Shown: one piece after another, positions 30,843 to 43,783 of the stretch
Layout of the letters: every line of letters starts with the position of its first letter
How positions within the stretch are numbered: position 1 is the stretch's first letter
Assembly: GCA_033557465.1 (NCBI GenBank)
Contig: CM066034.1
Location: forward strand, 986,893,637-986,957,636
Reading direction: 5' to 3'
From: Ichthyophis bannanicus
Lineage: Eukaryota; Chordata; Amphibia; Gymnophiona; Ichthyophiidae
DNA length: 64,000 nucleotides
Notes under the pieces: model-generated
Database searches by the model: none
The model's input: the letters and a program-made list of their open reading frames with translations, nothing else
What the model was told of the DNA's origin: nothing
Position numbers and translations under genes: made by a program

Positions 30843-32585
30843 TTGGATTTACAAAATCCAGGTAATGTGCCTAACTTGGCGGATCATCGTTTTTATTGTA
30901 TCCAGCCTTCCCCACCAAGATATTTGTTGTGGGGAACAGCCTGCAACGTGCTCATCGCTTCCGAAATCATATTCCGAAATCAGCACGGATTCAGAGAGTC
31001 ACACGGAGTGGAAGCCTTGCTGACAACCCTATTTAACACCCTTACAATTGGGATTGACAATATCAGACAAGGCTTTGCTCTCATCTTCCTTGACATCGCA
31101 GCAGCCTTCGACTCGGTCAGCCACAAGTTACTCTTATCCCGCCTTGCTGATAAGGGCGTCTACGGAAGTGCACTCACCTGGTGCGCTTCATATCTTAACG
31201 ACAGATGGCAACATGTACGCTCCGGTCTCTCCACATCCATTCCATTCCCACAAGAGAAAGGGGTTCCTCAAGGATCGTCACTCTCAGCCCTATTGTTTAA
31301 CATCTATATGCAACCCATCTGCAACCTCATCCGGTCTTTCAACATTAACTGCCTAGTATATGCTGATGATGTCCTAATGTTCACCCCAATATCCACAGAT
31401 CAACCATACCTCTCCCAGCTTTCAGCATGCTTCGACGCTGTCGAAGACTGGTTACACACGCAAAAACTCAAAATAAACCTCAAAGACAGGTTCTCTTCAT
31501 CAGCAGAGACCAGACATTCACCCCACCCGCATCACTCAAGGTACGCAACGCAGAACTCATTTCCAAGACGACGATTCGATTCCTTGGCGTAACACTCAAC
31601 CAGCGCCTTAACCTGCACTCCCAAATATGCAATACCGTAAGGGCAATTTACCACAAAGTTCAGATACTACGCCACATGAAAGGATCCTAGAACCAAATGA
31701 CTTCCGAACAGTCTTTCAAGCCCTAATAATGCCTCATTTTGACTACGCCAACTCTATACTGCTGGGCCTCCCAAAGAGCTCGCTAAAACCCCTGCAGCTC
31801 GCGATGAACGCTGCAGCAAGAACACTCTATGGAGCATCAAGAAAAGACCATATCACCCCCATCCTCAAATATCTACACTGGCTCCCTGTACGCTACAGAA
31901 TCATATTCAAGACCTTAACAATGACATTTAAGGCAATTAACAGAAGCACATCCACCTCCCTCTCAGACCTTATACACCCCACCCCCCTCAACAGATCAAG
32001 GAGATCTACCGCCTGCAATACCATACTTCTCCCAAAAGCCATCACCAAATGCTCCAAGACTATGAGAAAACGTGCCTTTGCACTATATGCTCCCTCCTGC
32101 TGGAACGCCCTCCCACCAGACCTCCGCGCCATAAGCAACTTCTCTCAGTTCAGGAAGGCGCTCAAACATCATCTCTTCCTGCAACACTACTCCATTTCAG
32201 ACATCACCTAGACGTCCTCACCCCGACCCATAGCAGCTTACACAGAGTAACCCCTCCGCTCTACAATTAGTGCACTTAATCCATCCACTGCAACCTTCCC
32301 TAACAAGCCCCAGAGTAACAATAGAAATACGTAGATATATATAGCCACCATTGAGCTTTTTGTAAATACTGCCGATTATTATGGGCAACCATAATACTAA
32401 TTTGTACATAGTGTATATAGTTATCCTGTTCTCCATGTTTTATCTTCCCTGTTCATTGTAAGTCCAATGTTAGACTGTTCTGCATTGCACAACTTATGTT
32501 ACTTGTGAACCGTGCTGATGATAAATAGTGCGGTATAGAAAAGCATTAAAATAAATAAATAAATAAATAAATAAATATTATCACA
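30843..32585 (+). mobile_element. L2-clade LINE, plus strand, 5'-truncated
   Basis: Begins within the RT and ends with cgtgctgatgataaatagtg, cggtatagaaaagcatt and (aaata)n at about 32577. Same family as 10569-13868. Inserted within L1-C. Confidence 0.88.
30960..32211 (+). pseudogene. L2-type reverse transcriptase C-terminal half
   Basis: First frame (30843-31592): FRNQHGFRESHGVEALLTTL, LIFLDIAAAFDSVSHKLLLS, GVPQGSSLSALLFNIYMQP and CLVYADDVLMF, with an intact YADD. Frameshifts move it to 31427-31690 (TTIRFLGVTLNQRLNLHSQI) and 31627-32211 (FRTVFQALIMPHFDYANSIL, KDHITPILKYLHWLPVRYR, CWNALPPDLRAISNFSQFRK). Only about two frameshifts separate the pieces, so it is younger than the minus-strand L2 copy. 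No endonuclease: truncated on insertion. Confidence 0.88.
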
Positions 32586-32599
32586 GTTAACTGATCATA

Positions 32600-32614
32600 T
32601 CATATCTACATTTT
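32600..32614. repeat. L1-B target-site duplication, left copy
   Basis: tcatatctacatttt, identical to 38060-38074 (15 bp). Confidence 0.85.
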
Positions 32615-32911
32615 TTTCCCATTTTAAATTTTTATTCAGCACTTCAATGAGCAACACAAACATTTTTTTCAACAGTGAACATGGTTAAACATTGGACATT
32701 CTCCCCAATGCGTGCACATATCATGCAGTTCCCCCCCTTTCTTTTATACCTCCGTCCTTTACATCTCTCCCTGAATCTTTCCCCTTCCCTCCCCACTCTC
32801 ACACACCAATCATCCCTTCATCTTTCCTCCTACCTCTTCTAGAAGTCTCTGCTCGTTACACTCGTTCACCATTTGCTCTGACTGTATGCCAGATAACCTG
32901 AACTTTCTTAG

Positions 32912-35401
32912 TTAAGATGCAGCCATCCTTCCATCCTCCTTCCTCTCCCTTTCTGCCTCACTCCATGTTTCCAACCACTTCCACACTCCCATCCATTGTT
33001 CAGCGCTCCTCTCACCTTTCCCCCATCTCAGCTCTGTCAGTTTGGACGTCAAACTCACCTCAGCCACTCTTCTAACAAATCCTGCAGTTGTTGGGATGCC
33101 CGGCCCCACCCAGTGCTGTGCGATCTCACATCGCGTTGCTACTATACAATGATGCAGCACCCCCTCTTCCCTTCTGGGAATATCATCCTCTAATTGATGC
33201 AATAAACATACCTCTGGCTTCATTTGCAATCTGTAGCTGGTCATATCATGTGTTATGTCTATGATCTTTGCCCAGTAGGGTGGTATCCGTGCATACCTCC
33301 ACCACATGTGTAACCAATCCCCTCCAACAATGGTCATTGCACCCCTTTCCTCCTAATTTAATACCCGTTACATCTGCTCGTTCTCACACCCTTTCCACGA
33401 ATGGTTCCAATGCTATAGCAAATAGCAGTGGCGATAAGGGGCATCCCTGTCTCGTTCCTCTCCCCTGCCCAAAAAATTCAGAGTATGCCCCATTCACCTT
33501 AACACAAGTTTTTGGGTTGTGATACAGGGCTTTTACCCATTTTGTAGATTTTTCCCCCAGCCCCATTTTGTCCATTACCAGGAAGAGAAAAGGCCAAGCC
33601 ACCTGATCAAAAGCCTTCTCCGCATCCAGAGACAGGAGCCAAGACCACCTCCCCACTCTGCTCGATGGACCAGATCATATTTAGTATCTTTCTAATGTTG
33701 TCCATTACTTGTCTGCCTGGCATAAATCCCGCTTGATCATGATGTATCAGCTTTCCTATTGTCTTATTTAAACGCGTGGCTAGGATTTTAGCTAACATTT
33801 TGGCGTCTAAATTGAGCAGCGATATTGGTCTATAAGAGGAGCATTCTCGTGGGTCCTTCCCCTCTTTATGTATTATTGTTATTCCTGCCCACCCCACTAA
33901 ATCCGCTAACACCCCTCCCTCCCTTGGAAGGTTGAATAGCACAGTTAATATCGCTCCAAAACTTCTATAGAATCTCACTGTTAACCCATCCAACCCCAGC
34001 GCCTTGTTCATTTTCAACTGCTTTATCGCTCTCTGCACTTCATCAACTCTTATAGCCTTATTTAACTCTTCTTGTTCCCCTTCAGCGAGTTTAGGCATTT
34101 CTAGGGAGTCAAGATAACTTTGTACTCTCTCCCCCAATGGTGGAACCCTTGCTTCATACAATCCTTGGTAATATCCCCTAAAAGCTTCCCTAATCTCCCC
34201 ATCCTTATTTACTAACTACCCTCTCTGATTTTGAACTTTCGATATATGTGAGCGCAATTTCCTCTGCTTCAATTTCAGCGCCATATATCTCCCTGCTTTG
34301 TTGCCTCCCTCAAAAAAATCCTCCCTCAAAAAAATCCTGCCATCTTATGCCTTATCTTTTCTGCCTGCATTGCATTTATGTGCTCTTACCACCATCACAT
34401 GACCTCTATAGGCCCCCTGTTTTCCTAGCGTATTCTTCTCTTCCAAGTCCACCAATCTTTCTCTTAATTCCCTCTCTTCCCTCCCTTTCCTTCTTCTTTC
34501 TCGCCCCCCCATTTTACTAAAAGCCCTCTCATCACAGCCTTGTACCCATCCCACACTCCTCCCCACGCTGCCTCTCCATTGTCATTCCACTTGAAATATT
34601 CCCTCGTTTCTCTCTCAATGTCCGCTCGTACCCTCCCATCTTCTAGTAGTGATTCATTAAGCCTCCAAAATCGTATGCCTTTCCCCTCCCCCTCCAGTTC
34701 CAAACATACCTCCACTGGTGCATGGTCTGACCATGTAATCAAGTCCATCTCTGCCCCCTTAATCTTACCCCCCACCTCCTTCGAGACCCAAATGGCATTA
34801 TTTTAGAGTATGAGCCATGTACAGGCGAAAAATAAGAAAATTGTCTCTTCCCAGGGTGGTGAAATCTCCAAGCATCTATCAAGCAATGTTGTGTTACAAA
34901 GCTACGATATCTACTCCAGTCAGCCCTCTTACCCTCTCGTTTCCCCATGGCATCTCTAGCCGGATTCCATGTTAAATTGAAGTCACCTCCACAAATGAAA
35001 ATACCCTCCCCCAATTTCCCCACCTCCTCATTCAGTTGTGTCCAAAATTCACCTTGCACCCCCGTTGGCGCATAGACATTCATTATACAATACCATTCAT
35101 TCCCCATTTTTACACGCGATAACACATATCTCCCCCCTTTGTCTCGCATCACCAATTGTATTTGTATCTTTAACTTTGCATCTATCAATATAGCAACCCC
35201 TCCTTTTTTCTTTTCCATTATATTAGATGCATGGATACACACTCCATAGCCTCTGGGTTTAACCAGGTACTCAGTCGCTCTCGTCAAGTGTGTTTCCTGA
35301 ATCAGGACTATGTCGGCCTTCTGACGTGCCATTTCTGTATATAATTTTTGTCGTTTAAATGGTGAATTAAGCCCTTTCACATTTAACTTAACTATTTTCA
35401 A
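32912..35401 (-). pseudogene. L1-B ORF2 (endonuclease, partial RT, C-terminus)
   Basis: Start ATG at 35401: MKIVKLNVKGLNSPFKRQKL, then IVLIQETHLTRA, VYAPTG, ICGGDFNLTW and, near 34720, TWSDHAPVEVCLELEG: an intact-looking endonuclease core. RT at 33384-34161: LKMNKALGLDGLTVRFYRSF, SYRPISLLNLDAKMLAKILA, DAEKAFDQVAW, GTRQGCPLSPLLFAIALEPF. The frame then jumps to WLHMWWRYARIPPYWAKI (32912-33337), part of the C-terminal zinc-knuckle region. Loss of the FADD segment makes it inactive. Confidence 0.88.
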
Positions 35402-35822
35402 CTCACCTTTACGTGTTATACTCCCTCTTCTTTCTTGACCCTATCCTCCCCCTCCCCCCCTTCCCACCCCCATACCTCCTTCCCCTCCATGGAGTCCATA
35501 TGTAGTGACAAACCATCGAGCCACCACCTACCATTTCCCTTCTAACTCATCCCCCCTTCCCCTACCCCCTTTCACTGGCTATCCTACCACTGTAACCAAC
35601 CCCCCCTCCTGCCATTAACTATAAGCACTCTTCATTATTATAACCCAAAAGCCTCTACCCCCTCCTCCCCCTCCCTCCTTACTCCTCCCCTTCTCTTATC
35701 TTACCTCTCCCATCCTCCCTCCTCCCCAACAAGCAGCAATTTCAGCAAAGCATTAAGTAACAGCAGTCATCACAGTTCAATTATTGAGTTGTCTTATATC
35801 CGTTAACCCGGAACCGTCCTTC

Positions 35823-36850
35823 TCAGCCACAGGCCTTCACTGCCGCCTTTGTTCCCTGACCTGCTTTAGTCAGTCTTGCTAGCCTCCGACCGTTGGCTGG
35901 TACTGTATGCCATTTCAAGCCGGCTGTCCGAGCACCCGCATTAGTGACGTTCTTCAATCGTGCCTGGGCCCACAGGAAGATTAGTGAGCTCCAAGTCTCT
36001 GAGCACACCCCATGCCTCCTCGCTGTTTTTCACCCTTCTCGAACTGCCTTTTACAGTTGTTAATAGGCCAAAATGGTATAGCCACTTGTACCGTGTCTCC
36101 TCCCTCCTCAAGTACGCCATCACCTCCTTCATCTCTCTACAACGCTGCAAGGTGCCCAGGGACAAATCCTGAAACAGTTCCACCGAATGTCCTTCCCACT
36201 GGAAATGTCCCATTTTCCGTGCAGTCCTCAAGAGTCTTTCTTTAGCTTTAAATGATTTCATGCACACTACAATGTCCCGTGGTCGATTGTTTCTAATGGG
36301 CCCCAGCCCCCTATGGGCTCTCTCAATTTGCGGAGATTCATCTACCCCACTCCTCTAGGGCCGCAGCTTGCAACAGTGCTCCAAACACTTTAGTGATTAC
36401 TTCATCGCAGTTTTTATATTGAGGGCCCTCTGGTATTCCCCTCACTCTAAGATTGCTTCGCCTTGAGCGATCCTCCAGATCCTCCGCTTTCTCTTTCAGT
36501 TCTTCTTGAGCCTGCTTTATCTCCTCCCATCCTTTGTGGAGATCCTCCACGGCTTCCCCCTGCTGCTCCAACTGATTTTCGGTTTCTTCTACTCGTGCTC
36601 CTAGGTCCACTATAGCCTGTCGTAGTGATTGCAATGTCTCTTTTAATTCAGTTTTTACACCGCTGATTTCCACTTTCAATTCTTCTTTCAACTCATTCAG
36701 CCACAACTTTATCAGTTCAGCTACTCCCGGACCACCAAAATCCGCCATCTCCTCCACTGTCTCCGCTTCTCATTCCTCCGACCTTTTCCCTTCCTTCGCT
36801 CCTTCTTTCCCTCCTCTCAATGGAGCATAGGAGGATCTGAATTCTGCCAT
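35823..36850 (-). pseudogene. L1-B ORF1 (RNA-binding, coiled coil plus RRM)
   Basis: Start ATG at 36850: MAEFRSSYAPLRGGKEGAKE, matching the YRSSYAPL start of L1-E ORF1. A stop shortly after splits it. At 36338-36757 there is a long Glu/Leu/Lys coiled coil and DLEDRSRRSNLRVRGIPEGP, the start of the L1 ORF1 RRM. The C-terminal domain is at 35941-36267 (LFQDLSLGTLQRCREMKEVM, YLRREETRYKWLYHFGLLTT). It would trimerise and coat LINE RNA. Broken by one stop and two frameshifts. Confidence 0.85.
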
Positions 36851-36859
36851 CTTTTTTTC

Positions 36860-38059
36860 GCTGATAGCCCTCCTTTAGACTTCTCCATCTTCATGCCTTC
36901 TTTCCCTGTTGCTTCTCCGGGGCCTGCGGAGCTGTTCAACCCCGCTATGGTTGTTGCCGCGTTTTCTCGGAAATTTTGCCTATTTTCCAGTCAACTAGTA
37001 TCCTTTTCCCTTTTCTTTATGGCTGTGCCTCCCCACACCTTATGTTTTCTCTATGTGGGGCTTTTGGCTTGTGCTGCTTTATTTATTTATTTAATTTTTG
37101 TATTATTTTAAAGTCCAGGCTTCCCTTGCCTTTGTTATTACCTCCACTCTGCTGAGTTCTCGCTGCTACAATCGTGTCTGGGCCACTCGCTCCACCGTGT
37201 CCCAGCCACACTTACTCTTCTTCACGGGCCACTCCACCTCCCGCTCGCTTCAACTCAGCTACCAACTGTGCTGCTCCGTCCTCCTCTCCCTCGCTGCCAG
37301 CGATCGCCTCGGCCATCCCGTCAGGTGCTCCCTTTGTGCCTCTCCTCTGGTTCCGGCTTCAAAACACCCTGTGGCGTCCCGCTCTAAGCCCGCACAGCTT
37401 CTGGACTCTTCGCTTTTTATTATAAATGGGTTTTGTAGCGCACCAAGGATCGTAGCTGTCAGCCTGCAATTGGTACTGCTAGCGCTTCAAAGCACCATGT
37501 GACGTCCTGATCCAAGCCCGCACAGCTTCTGGACTCGGCACTTTTTGTTTTTAATTTATTTTGGGGGCCACCCTGGATCGCTGTTTTTTTTTTGCAGCTG
37601 TCAGCCTGCAGTTAGTGTTGCAGTGGCTTCAAAACACTGCGTGGCGTCCTGATCTCAGCCCGCACAGCTTCTGTACTCGGCGCTTTTTTGTGTTTAATTT
37701 ATTTTGTGGACCACCCCAGATTGCCGTGATTTGCAGCTGTCAGCCTGCAATTAGTGCTGCGATCGCCGCTCTCCAGCTTTCTTCGCACAGCCTCACCTGC
37801 TCACCCAGCCCTCCTGCTGTGTGATATTTGCCGCGGGTCTCTCATTCACCGCACCATGCGGCCAATTACTTTCCCGCTCGCCCGCGATGCTCCATATACA
37901 TTGTGCTCGGGGGGTAAGCCCGATCCTCTCAGCCACCCTCTCTCCTCCCTTTCAGCCCCTTTCCTTTTCTTTTAGGGGTTCATTTCCCCCTTTTTTGTAG
38001 GCTTTGGTGGCAGAGCTCCCCCGCTACGCCGCCATGTAGGTCGATGACATCACCGGAAG
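36860..38059 (-). promoter_or_regulatory. L1-B 5' UTR with short internal duplications
   Basis: About 1.2 kb upstream of ORF1 on the minus strand. The segment agcccgcacagcttctg (plus-strand sense) recurs near 37387, 37516 and 37658, and gctgtcagcctgca recurs near 37457, 37598 and 37737, i.e. about 140-bp repeat units resembling the monomeric 5' UTRs of some L1s. The first 40 bases hold the conserved TGATGTCA and ATGGCGGC motifs. Confidence 0.6.
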
Positions 38060-38074
38060 TCATATCTACATTTT
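38060..38074. repeat. L1-B target-site duplication, right copy
   Basis: tcatatctacatttt, identical to 32600-32614. Confidence 0.85.
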
Positions 38075-39636
38075 GAAAGAATTGCAGCCACAAATATTTA
38101 AACCCATATGTTTCCCATTGAAAGGGGAAATCAGTCAAGATATCCCACGCAGCGAAGCCATTAAGCGTAAGAAGCTCACACTCGCTCTAATTAACTTTGA
38201 ATCCTGAAAATTTAGAATACTCCTCTAAATATTTTAAAAAATACAATGTCATCTTCATATGCTGCTAGCTTCCATCAGTTATTCCCAGAGGTTACACCAG
38301 CAATGTCATTTTGCCTTTGAATCTTGATTACGAAAAGTTCAAATGTTAAGTTGAATAATAAAGGTGGATGAGGGCATCCTTGTCTGGTGCCCTTTTCATA
38401 ACTAATTGCTCCTGGTAGGATTTCATTAACCATAAATCGTGCCTGCAGCCTAGCGTATAATACTTTAACCCATCTGACAAAGTTTTTGCCGCAACCCCTT
38501 GTCCCTCCATGTTAATGGCAGCAATGTAGCTTTCTGCTTCTGCACTTTCAAATGTTTTGCCAATAATTGACCTGCCTTATTTTCCTCGGCATAATATTCT
38601 GTACGATGAAGAAAAATCTCCTGTGTCGATAGTTGCATTCAATTTCTTTTGAAGTCATACCTCGCCTGGATTAATTGTTCAAGAATATGGTTATTCTTGG
38701 ATCTTATGTGATCTTCAAGATTTGAAATTCTCCTTTCCAGGATATGAATGTTTATTTTCTGTTGACGAATCCAAGATGAGAGGCTTAAAACTTTGCTATG
38801 CAGGGTAGCCTTGAATATCTCCCCCCCCCCCCCCACACAGGGAGGTAAGGCATATTTTTGCTTTCATTTCTTTTAAAGAAATCGTCAGTAAACAGGTTTA
38901 ACTTGTCCATAAGACCAGCTTCTAGGAGCAGTCTGGTCTGGAAGCGCCATGGGACTCTATTTTGATCTCTTGTCCAAGATTGAAATTCGAAAGTGATTGC
39001 CGCATGATTAGACACCAATAACTATTTTGGATTTCTGAAAATAAAGATTTTGCACTAGAAATAGTCTATTCTCAAGTACAACTGAGGTTAAAAGAAGAAG
39101 GAATAGTTTGCCACCTTAAGAGGGCAAGCTACACCATGCATCAACCAAAGATAGAGACTCTAATACATGCTCGAATGCACTAGAGGACGTTCCATGAGTT
39201 TTCTTACAAACAGAACTCTGGTCCAGATGCTCATTTAGCATTAAAATCGCCCCCCCCCCCCCCCCCTAAAATGAAAACCCCTTCCTCCGTGTTTTAGTAA
39301 TGCCATCATAAAATGAGGGTATTCCACTGCAGGTGCATATATATATCTAACATATATATCTAACAGCGTACATTTCTTTCCTTCAGGCCCATCAACCTTA
39401 ATTGTTTATTTTCTGCCAAGTAATTTGATTAGGTAAACCTTTTCTAATCAATATGGAAACACCATGTTTTTATTAATTCCAGGTGAAAAAATATGATCAT
39501 CAAATCTCTCTCCCCCCCCCCCACACTTAAATTTTGTACAGACCTCATTAGATAAATGTGTTTCTTGGAGGAAAATAATAGCAGCATTTAGAGAATTTAA
39601 GTAATACATAACAGGATGTTTAAGGCCATTCATGTT
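38075..39636 (-). mobile_element. L1-C fragment 3 (endonuclease and RT remnants)
   Basis: The minus strand from the right: MNGLKHPVMYYLNSLNAAII and FLQETHLSNE (endonuclease start, 39448-39633); VSNHAAITFEFQ (the SDHA block, 39000); the linker NNHILEQLIQARYDFKRN (38640); LYARLQARFMVNEI and GTRQGCPHPPLLFN (38350-38470); and DILTDFPFQWETYGFKYL (38090-38170). The early RT motifs are deleted near 38560. Very decayed. Poly-C tracts at 38820 and 39251. Confidence 0.75.
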
Positions 39637-39647
39637 TAGTGAAACTA
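39637..39647. repeat. L1-D target-site duplication, left copy
   Basis: tagtgaaacta, repeated at 45349-45359 (11 bp exact). Both copies lie in the L1-C reading frame KIVSLNMNGLKHP, which the insertion interrupts. Confidence 0.8.
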
Positions 39648-39981
39648 ATTTTTTTTTTTTTTTGTAACTTTATCTTTATTCAAATTTTCCAATACAGTAA
39701 AATACACAGCAACTAACTCAACAATACATAATTCCCCCAACCCACCACCCCCCTCCCCTGACCCCCCCCCAAGCAGAGCCAGTACACTTAAGACTCAAAA
39801 ACAGTACAAGTCGCTCGCCTCCACATCCCATAATAGAGCATGCTGCTTCCCCCCTCTCATCCCCCCCTATCCCTCTCCCACCCGACCCCCCCCCAGCTCC
39901 CCCCTTCCCCTCCCCCCCTCCCCCAACACCTTCACACTTCGCACCCGCTCCCCCCCTCCCCCCCACTCACCAACAGTGGCC

Positions 39982-42900
39982 TTATACCGCACATCCCCGC
40001 CCCTCCCACGCACGCAACCACTCATCATACCCCTGCCACATTTGCCGAAAGCTCTGCACCTTGTGTCTCCCAAAAGCCGCAATTTCACACATACCCCGCA
40101 ACTCGTTCAGTCTCGCAAGAATAGCCTGCCGAGCAGGCACAGCCCTACTCTTCCATTCAGACAGGAGCTCCCCCCGTGCCGCTGCAATACAGTATCCTAT
40201 TAACTGCTGCAGCCCCCGCTCCCCTTCACACTCCAACTCATTCAACAATACCATGGCCGGAGTCAGAACCACAGGACCCCCGTCACCCCCTAATAACCTC
40301 CTCCCAATCCTCCCACATCCTCCGCACTAGTGGGCAATCCCACAGTAGATGATATAAATCTCCCCGCCCCTTGCACCCCCGCCAACATTCCCCCGTTTCC
40401 CCTTTACAAAAACTCTTCATTCTCCACGGTGTCCAGTACACCTGGAGCCTAATCTTAAGGCTACTCTCCAAGTAACACGTACCCGGGGCCAGCCGCTTTG
40501 ACCACCCATAAATATTCTGCCACCTCCCTCTATCCCACTCCCCCCCAAGCTCTTGCTCCCAAGCGACCTCTCCCCTAATACGCTCCCCCCTCCTCCGCCC
40601 CTGAAGTCAACGCCCCATACAATAGAGCTATAGCCCCCTTCCTACCCCCACGTTCCAGCAGGGCCTCTACCGCCGTCCCCGCTCGACACATATCCTCCTT
40701 AACCCTCTTCGAACTTAAAAAGGAGGCCACTTGAAGGTACGCGAAAAAACCACCTCCCTCCAACCCAAATTCACTTTGCACCTCTCCCCAGCTCTTCAAC
40801 CTCCCCGTCGAATGAAGGAGCTGCCCCATACGCCGCAACCCCTTCCCCCCCCACTCCCTAAACACACCCCCTCCCACCCAGGGCCAAACTCCCGCACCCC
40901 CCCAATATACATGCCCCTAGTATATCGCTTCCCACCGAACAACTGCTGCCGCGACTTTAACCACAGCTCTTTAGTCACCCCCCTAAACGGATTGCCCTCC
41001 CGGCCCCCCTCCGCTACCGCCCCGGGATCCCAAATCCACATCTCCAACCCATTCCCCAACGTGGACTCCTGTTCCATGGCCACCCACCGGGGCGTCTCCC
41101 CTAGGCCCTGCCAGCTGTGTACTGCCCGCAACTGAGACGCTAAATAATACTTCTCCATCCAGGGCACCTCCAACCCCCCCTCCTTACTGGACTGGAACAT
41201 CACCCGACGCGCTACTCTCGGGCGTTTCCCTGCCCAAATAAACTCCATCATAGTCTGCTGGACCCTTTTCAAATACTTCCGTGGGACGGTACACGGTAGG
41301 GAACTGAACAAGAATAGGAAACGAGGCAAAACATTCATCTTTAACACCGCTATCCTCCCCAACCATGTAAGATATAGCCCCTTCCACCTCTGCAGATCCC
41401 GACGCACCTCGGTCAGCAGTCCCCCATAGTTTATCCCCCCCAACCCAGCCAGATTTTTCCCCATCTGGATCCCTAAGTAGCGATAGGACCCTTCCACCCA
41501 CTTAAACACAAACGCCCCCTTCAACCCAGCCTCCATCGGCTCACTCAAATTGAACCCCAAGATTTCCGACTTACTATTATTAATCTTATACCCTGCCACC
41601 TTACTATAGCGCTCTATTTCCAGCATAAGCACCGGCAGTGTTACCACCGGCTCCCGGAGCGTAAAGATGACATCATCAGCAAACAAAGTAATCTTCACCT
41701 CCTGGGAATTCATTAAAACCCCTTTAATATCTGACAACCCCCGGATCCTCTCCGCTAACGGCTCAATCACCAAGGCAAAAAGCAAGGGAGACGGGGCAGC
41801 CCTGCCTAGTACCCCTCCCCAACCAGAACACCTCCGAGTAACTACCATTGACCTGTACTCTGGCCCGCGGACCCGCATACATCGCCTGGACCCACTGTAT
41901 AAAATTGGGTCCCAACCCCACTTTCCCTAACACACTGAACAAAAACGGCCATTCCACACGATCAAACGCTTTTTCCGCATCCACCGATAAGAAGACAGCC
42001 TTCTGCCCCGACCGCTGCACCTCCCAAGTAAGGTTGCAAATTTTGCGGATATTATCCCCTCCTTGTCGCCCACTTATAAAACCCGTTTGATCCGGATGCA
42101 CTAGGGCGGGCATCACCCCCGCCAGCCTGACAGCCAAGACCTTCGCCAGCAATTTGGCATCTACATTTAATAACGAGATGGGCCTATACGACCCACAAAC
42201 CATGGGGTCCTTACCCGGCTTAGGGATAAGGGTTATTCCAGCTTCTTGCATTGACTGAGGGAGCTCACCTCGAGACAGCACCCCATTAAAAACATCCACC
42301 AACAACGGCGCCACCAACGACCGAAACACTTGATAAAACCGCCCCGTCAGCCCATCCAAGCCGGGGCTTTTCCCCTTTTTAAGGAGCTTATCGCCATTTC
42401 CACTTCGCCCACCGAAATCGGGCGGTCCAACCACTCCGCCGCCTCTTTCGCCAAGGTCGGCATAGCACACCCTCTCAAGTACTCCTCACACTGTGCTTTC
42501 CCCCCCTCCGCCTCGCTACGGTATAACTGCTTATAGAAAGCGGCAAAAGTGGACCTGATTTCATTGTTCCCATGAACCAGCTGTCCCCCCTCCCCCCGAA
42601 TCCCCCCAATATTCAACTTCATTGCCCTACTACGCAACCTCTGCGCTAGCCGCCTCCCCACTCTATTCCCCCCCCTCAAACCACCCTTGCTTCAGGACCC
42701 GCAGCTCATATGCTATTTCACTAGCTCGCAACTGTGCCAACTGCCCCCTCAATGCCCTCAATTCCCCCTGAACCCCCCCTTCCGCCCCCCTTGTGCCTGC
42801 TGTTCAAGTCTGCTAATATCCTGCAGCAAGTGAACCTCCTTGTCCCCCTTCCGTCGGCGCTCCCGCGCCGCTTCCTGGACCAAGTGGCCCCGCACCACCG

Positions 42901-43783
42901 CCTTCAGCCCATCCCATACCATTCCGAGCCCCACCTCCCCATTCATATTAAACTCCTGATATTCCTTTATCACCGTCCCCAATCGCTCCAGAATCCCCGG
43001 CTCCTCCAACAGAGCCTCATTAATTCTCCAAAATCTAAGGCCCTCATCCACATACCCCAGACTAAACGTAATACTTACCGGTGCATGGTCCGTCCACGTG
43101 ATGGAGCCATGCTCAGCCGCCAGCACCCTATTCAGCCATCTCCCCCCCACCCAGACCATATCAATCCGACTGTACGTTCCATGGGACGCAGAATAATATG
43201 TATACTGTTTACATCCTGGATTCTGATTCCACCAAGCATCCACCACTCCCAGTCGCTCTCGCATTCGCACCATCTTCACCCGACCCAGCCGTTTACCCAG
43301 CCCACTACCCCCCCATTGTCCAATCGAGGATTTACCATCAAATTAAAATCCCCCCCAAGGATAAGAGGGGCATCACTCAAAGCACTAAGTTCCAATTGCA
43401 GCCTCTCATAGAATTCCCCTTGCTTGTCATTAGGGCCATACAAGCTGACAATCCACACTTGCTCCTTCCCAATTTGGACTTTAACACCTACCGCTCTACC
43501 CTGCTTATCTCTATACTCCCGCACCACTTGATTCACCCACTCCTCCCCCACCATAATCCCCACTCCCCCCCCTACGAGCCTCCGCTCTCCGCCCCGCCAA
43601 CACCACCTTAGGGTATTTGGTTGTTTGCAGCATCCGCTCTTGCCCCACCTTTAAATGGGTTTCTTGAAGGCACAGAAAACCCGCCCTCATCCTAACCCCT
43701 TCCCGCTCCACCAGTCGGCGCTTCCGCCAGGTGCCCAAACCCCGTACATTCAGCGTACCTACTACCAGTGTCTGCTGCCCCAC
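39982..43783 (-). pseudogene. L1-D ORF2 (endonuclease-RT), many frameshifts
   Basis: Pieces in order from the 5' side: VVGTLNVRGLGTWRKRRLVE and CLQETHLKVG (43511-43783); IVSLYGPNDKQGEF and ILGGDFNLMVNPR (43276-43563); YSRIDMVWVGG and TWTDHAPVSITFSLG (42758-43279); KKGKSPGLDGLTGRFYQVFR, SYRPISLLNVDAKLLAKVLA, DAEKAFDRVEW, GTRQGCPVS (41763-42470); LFADDVIFTLREP (40796-41878); and CWRGCKGRGDLYHLLWDCPL (40283-40471), a C-terminal C-x3-C..H..C knuckle. All domains are present. Inactivation is by indels, mostly in C/G homopolymers. Confidence 0.9.

Larger units (their letters stand above)
32615..38059 (-). mobile_element. L1-B: L1-type LINE, minus strand, internally deleted
   Basis: Flanked by a 15-bp duplication. 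The 5' end (38059) reads acttccggtgatgtcatcga, then catggcggc; the 3' end has a short A-rich tail. ORF1 and ORF2 remnants lie in order. The RT is followed directly by the C-terminal HMWW motif: about 1.3 kb containing the FADD motif, present in L1-E, is missing. G-rich (C-rich on plus) spacers lie between the ORFs (35420-35740). Confidence 0.88.

Noticed and set aside
39840..40124. Pro/Ser-rich plus-strand ORF resembling a secreted low-complexity protein
   Set aside because: Antisense of the G-rich L1-D 3' UTR.
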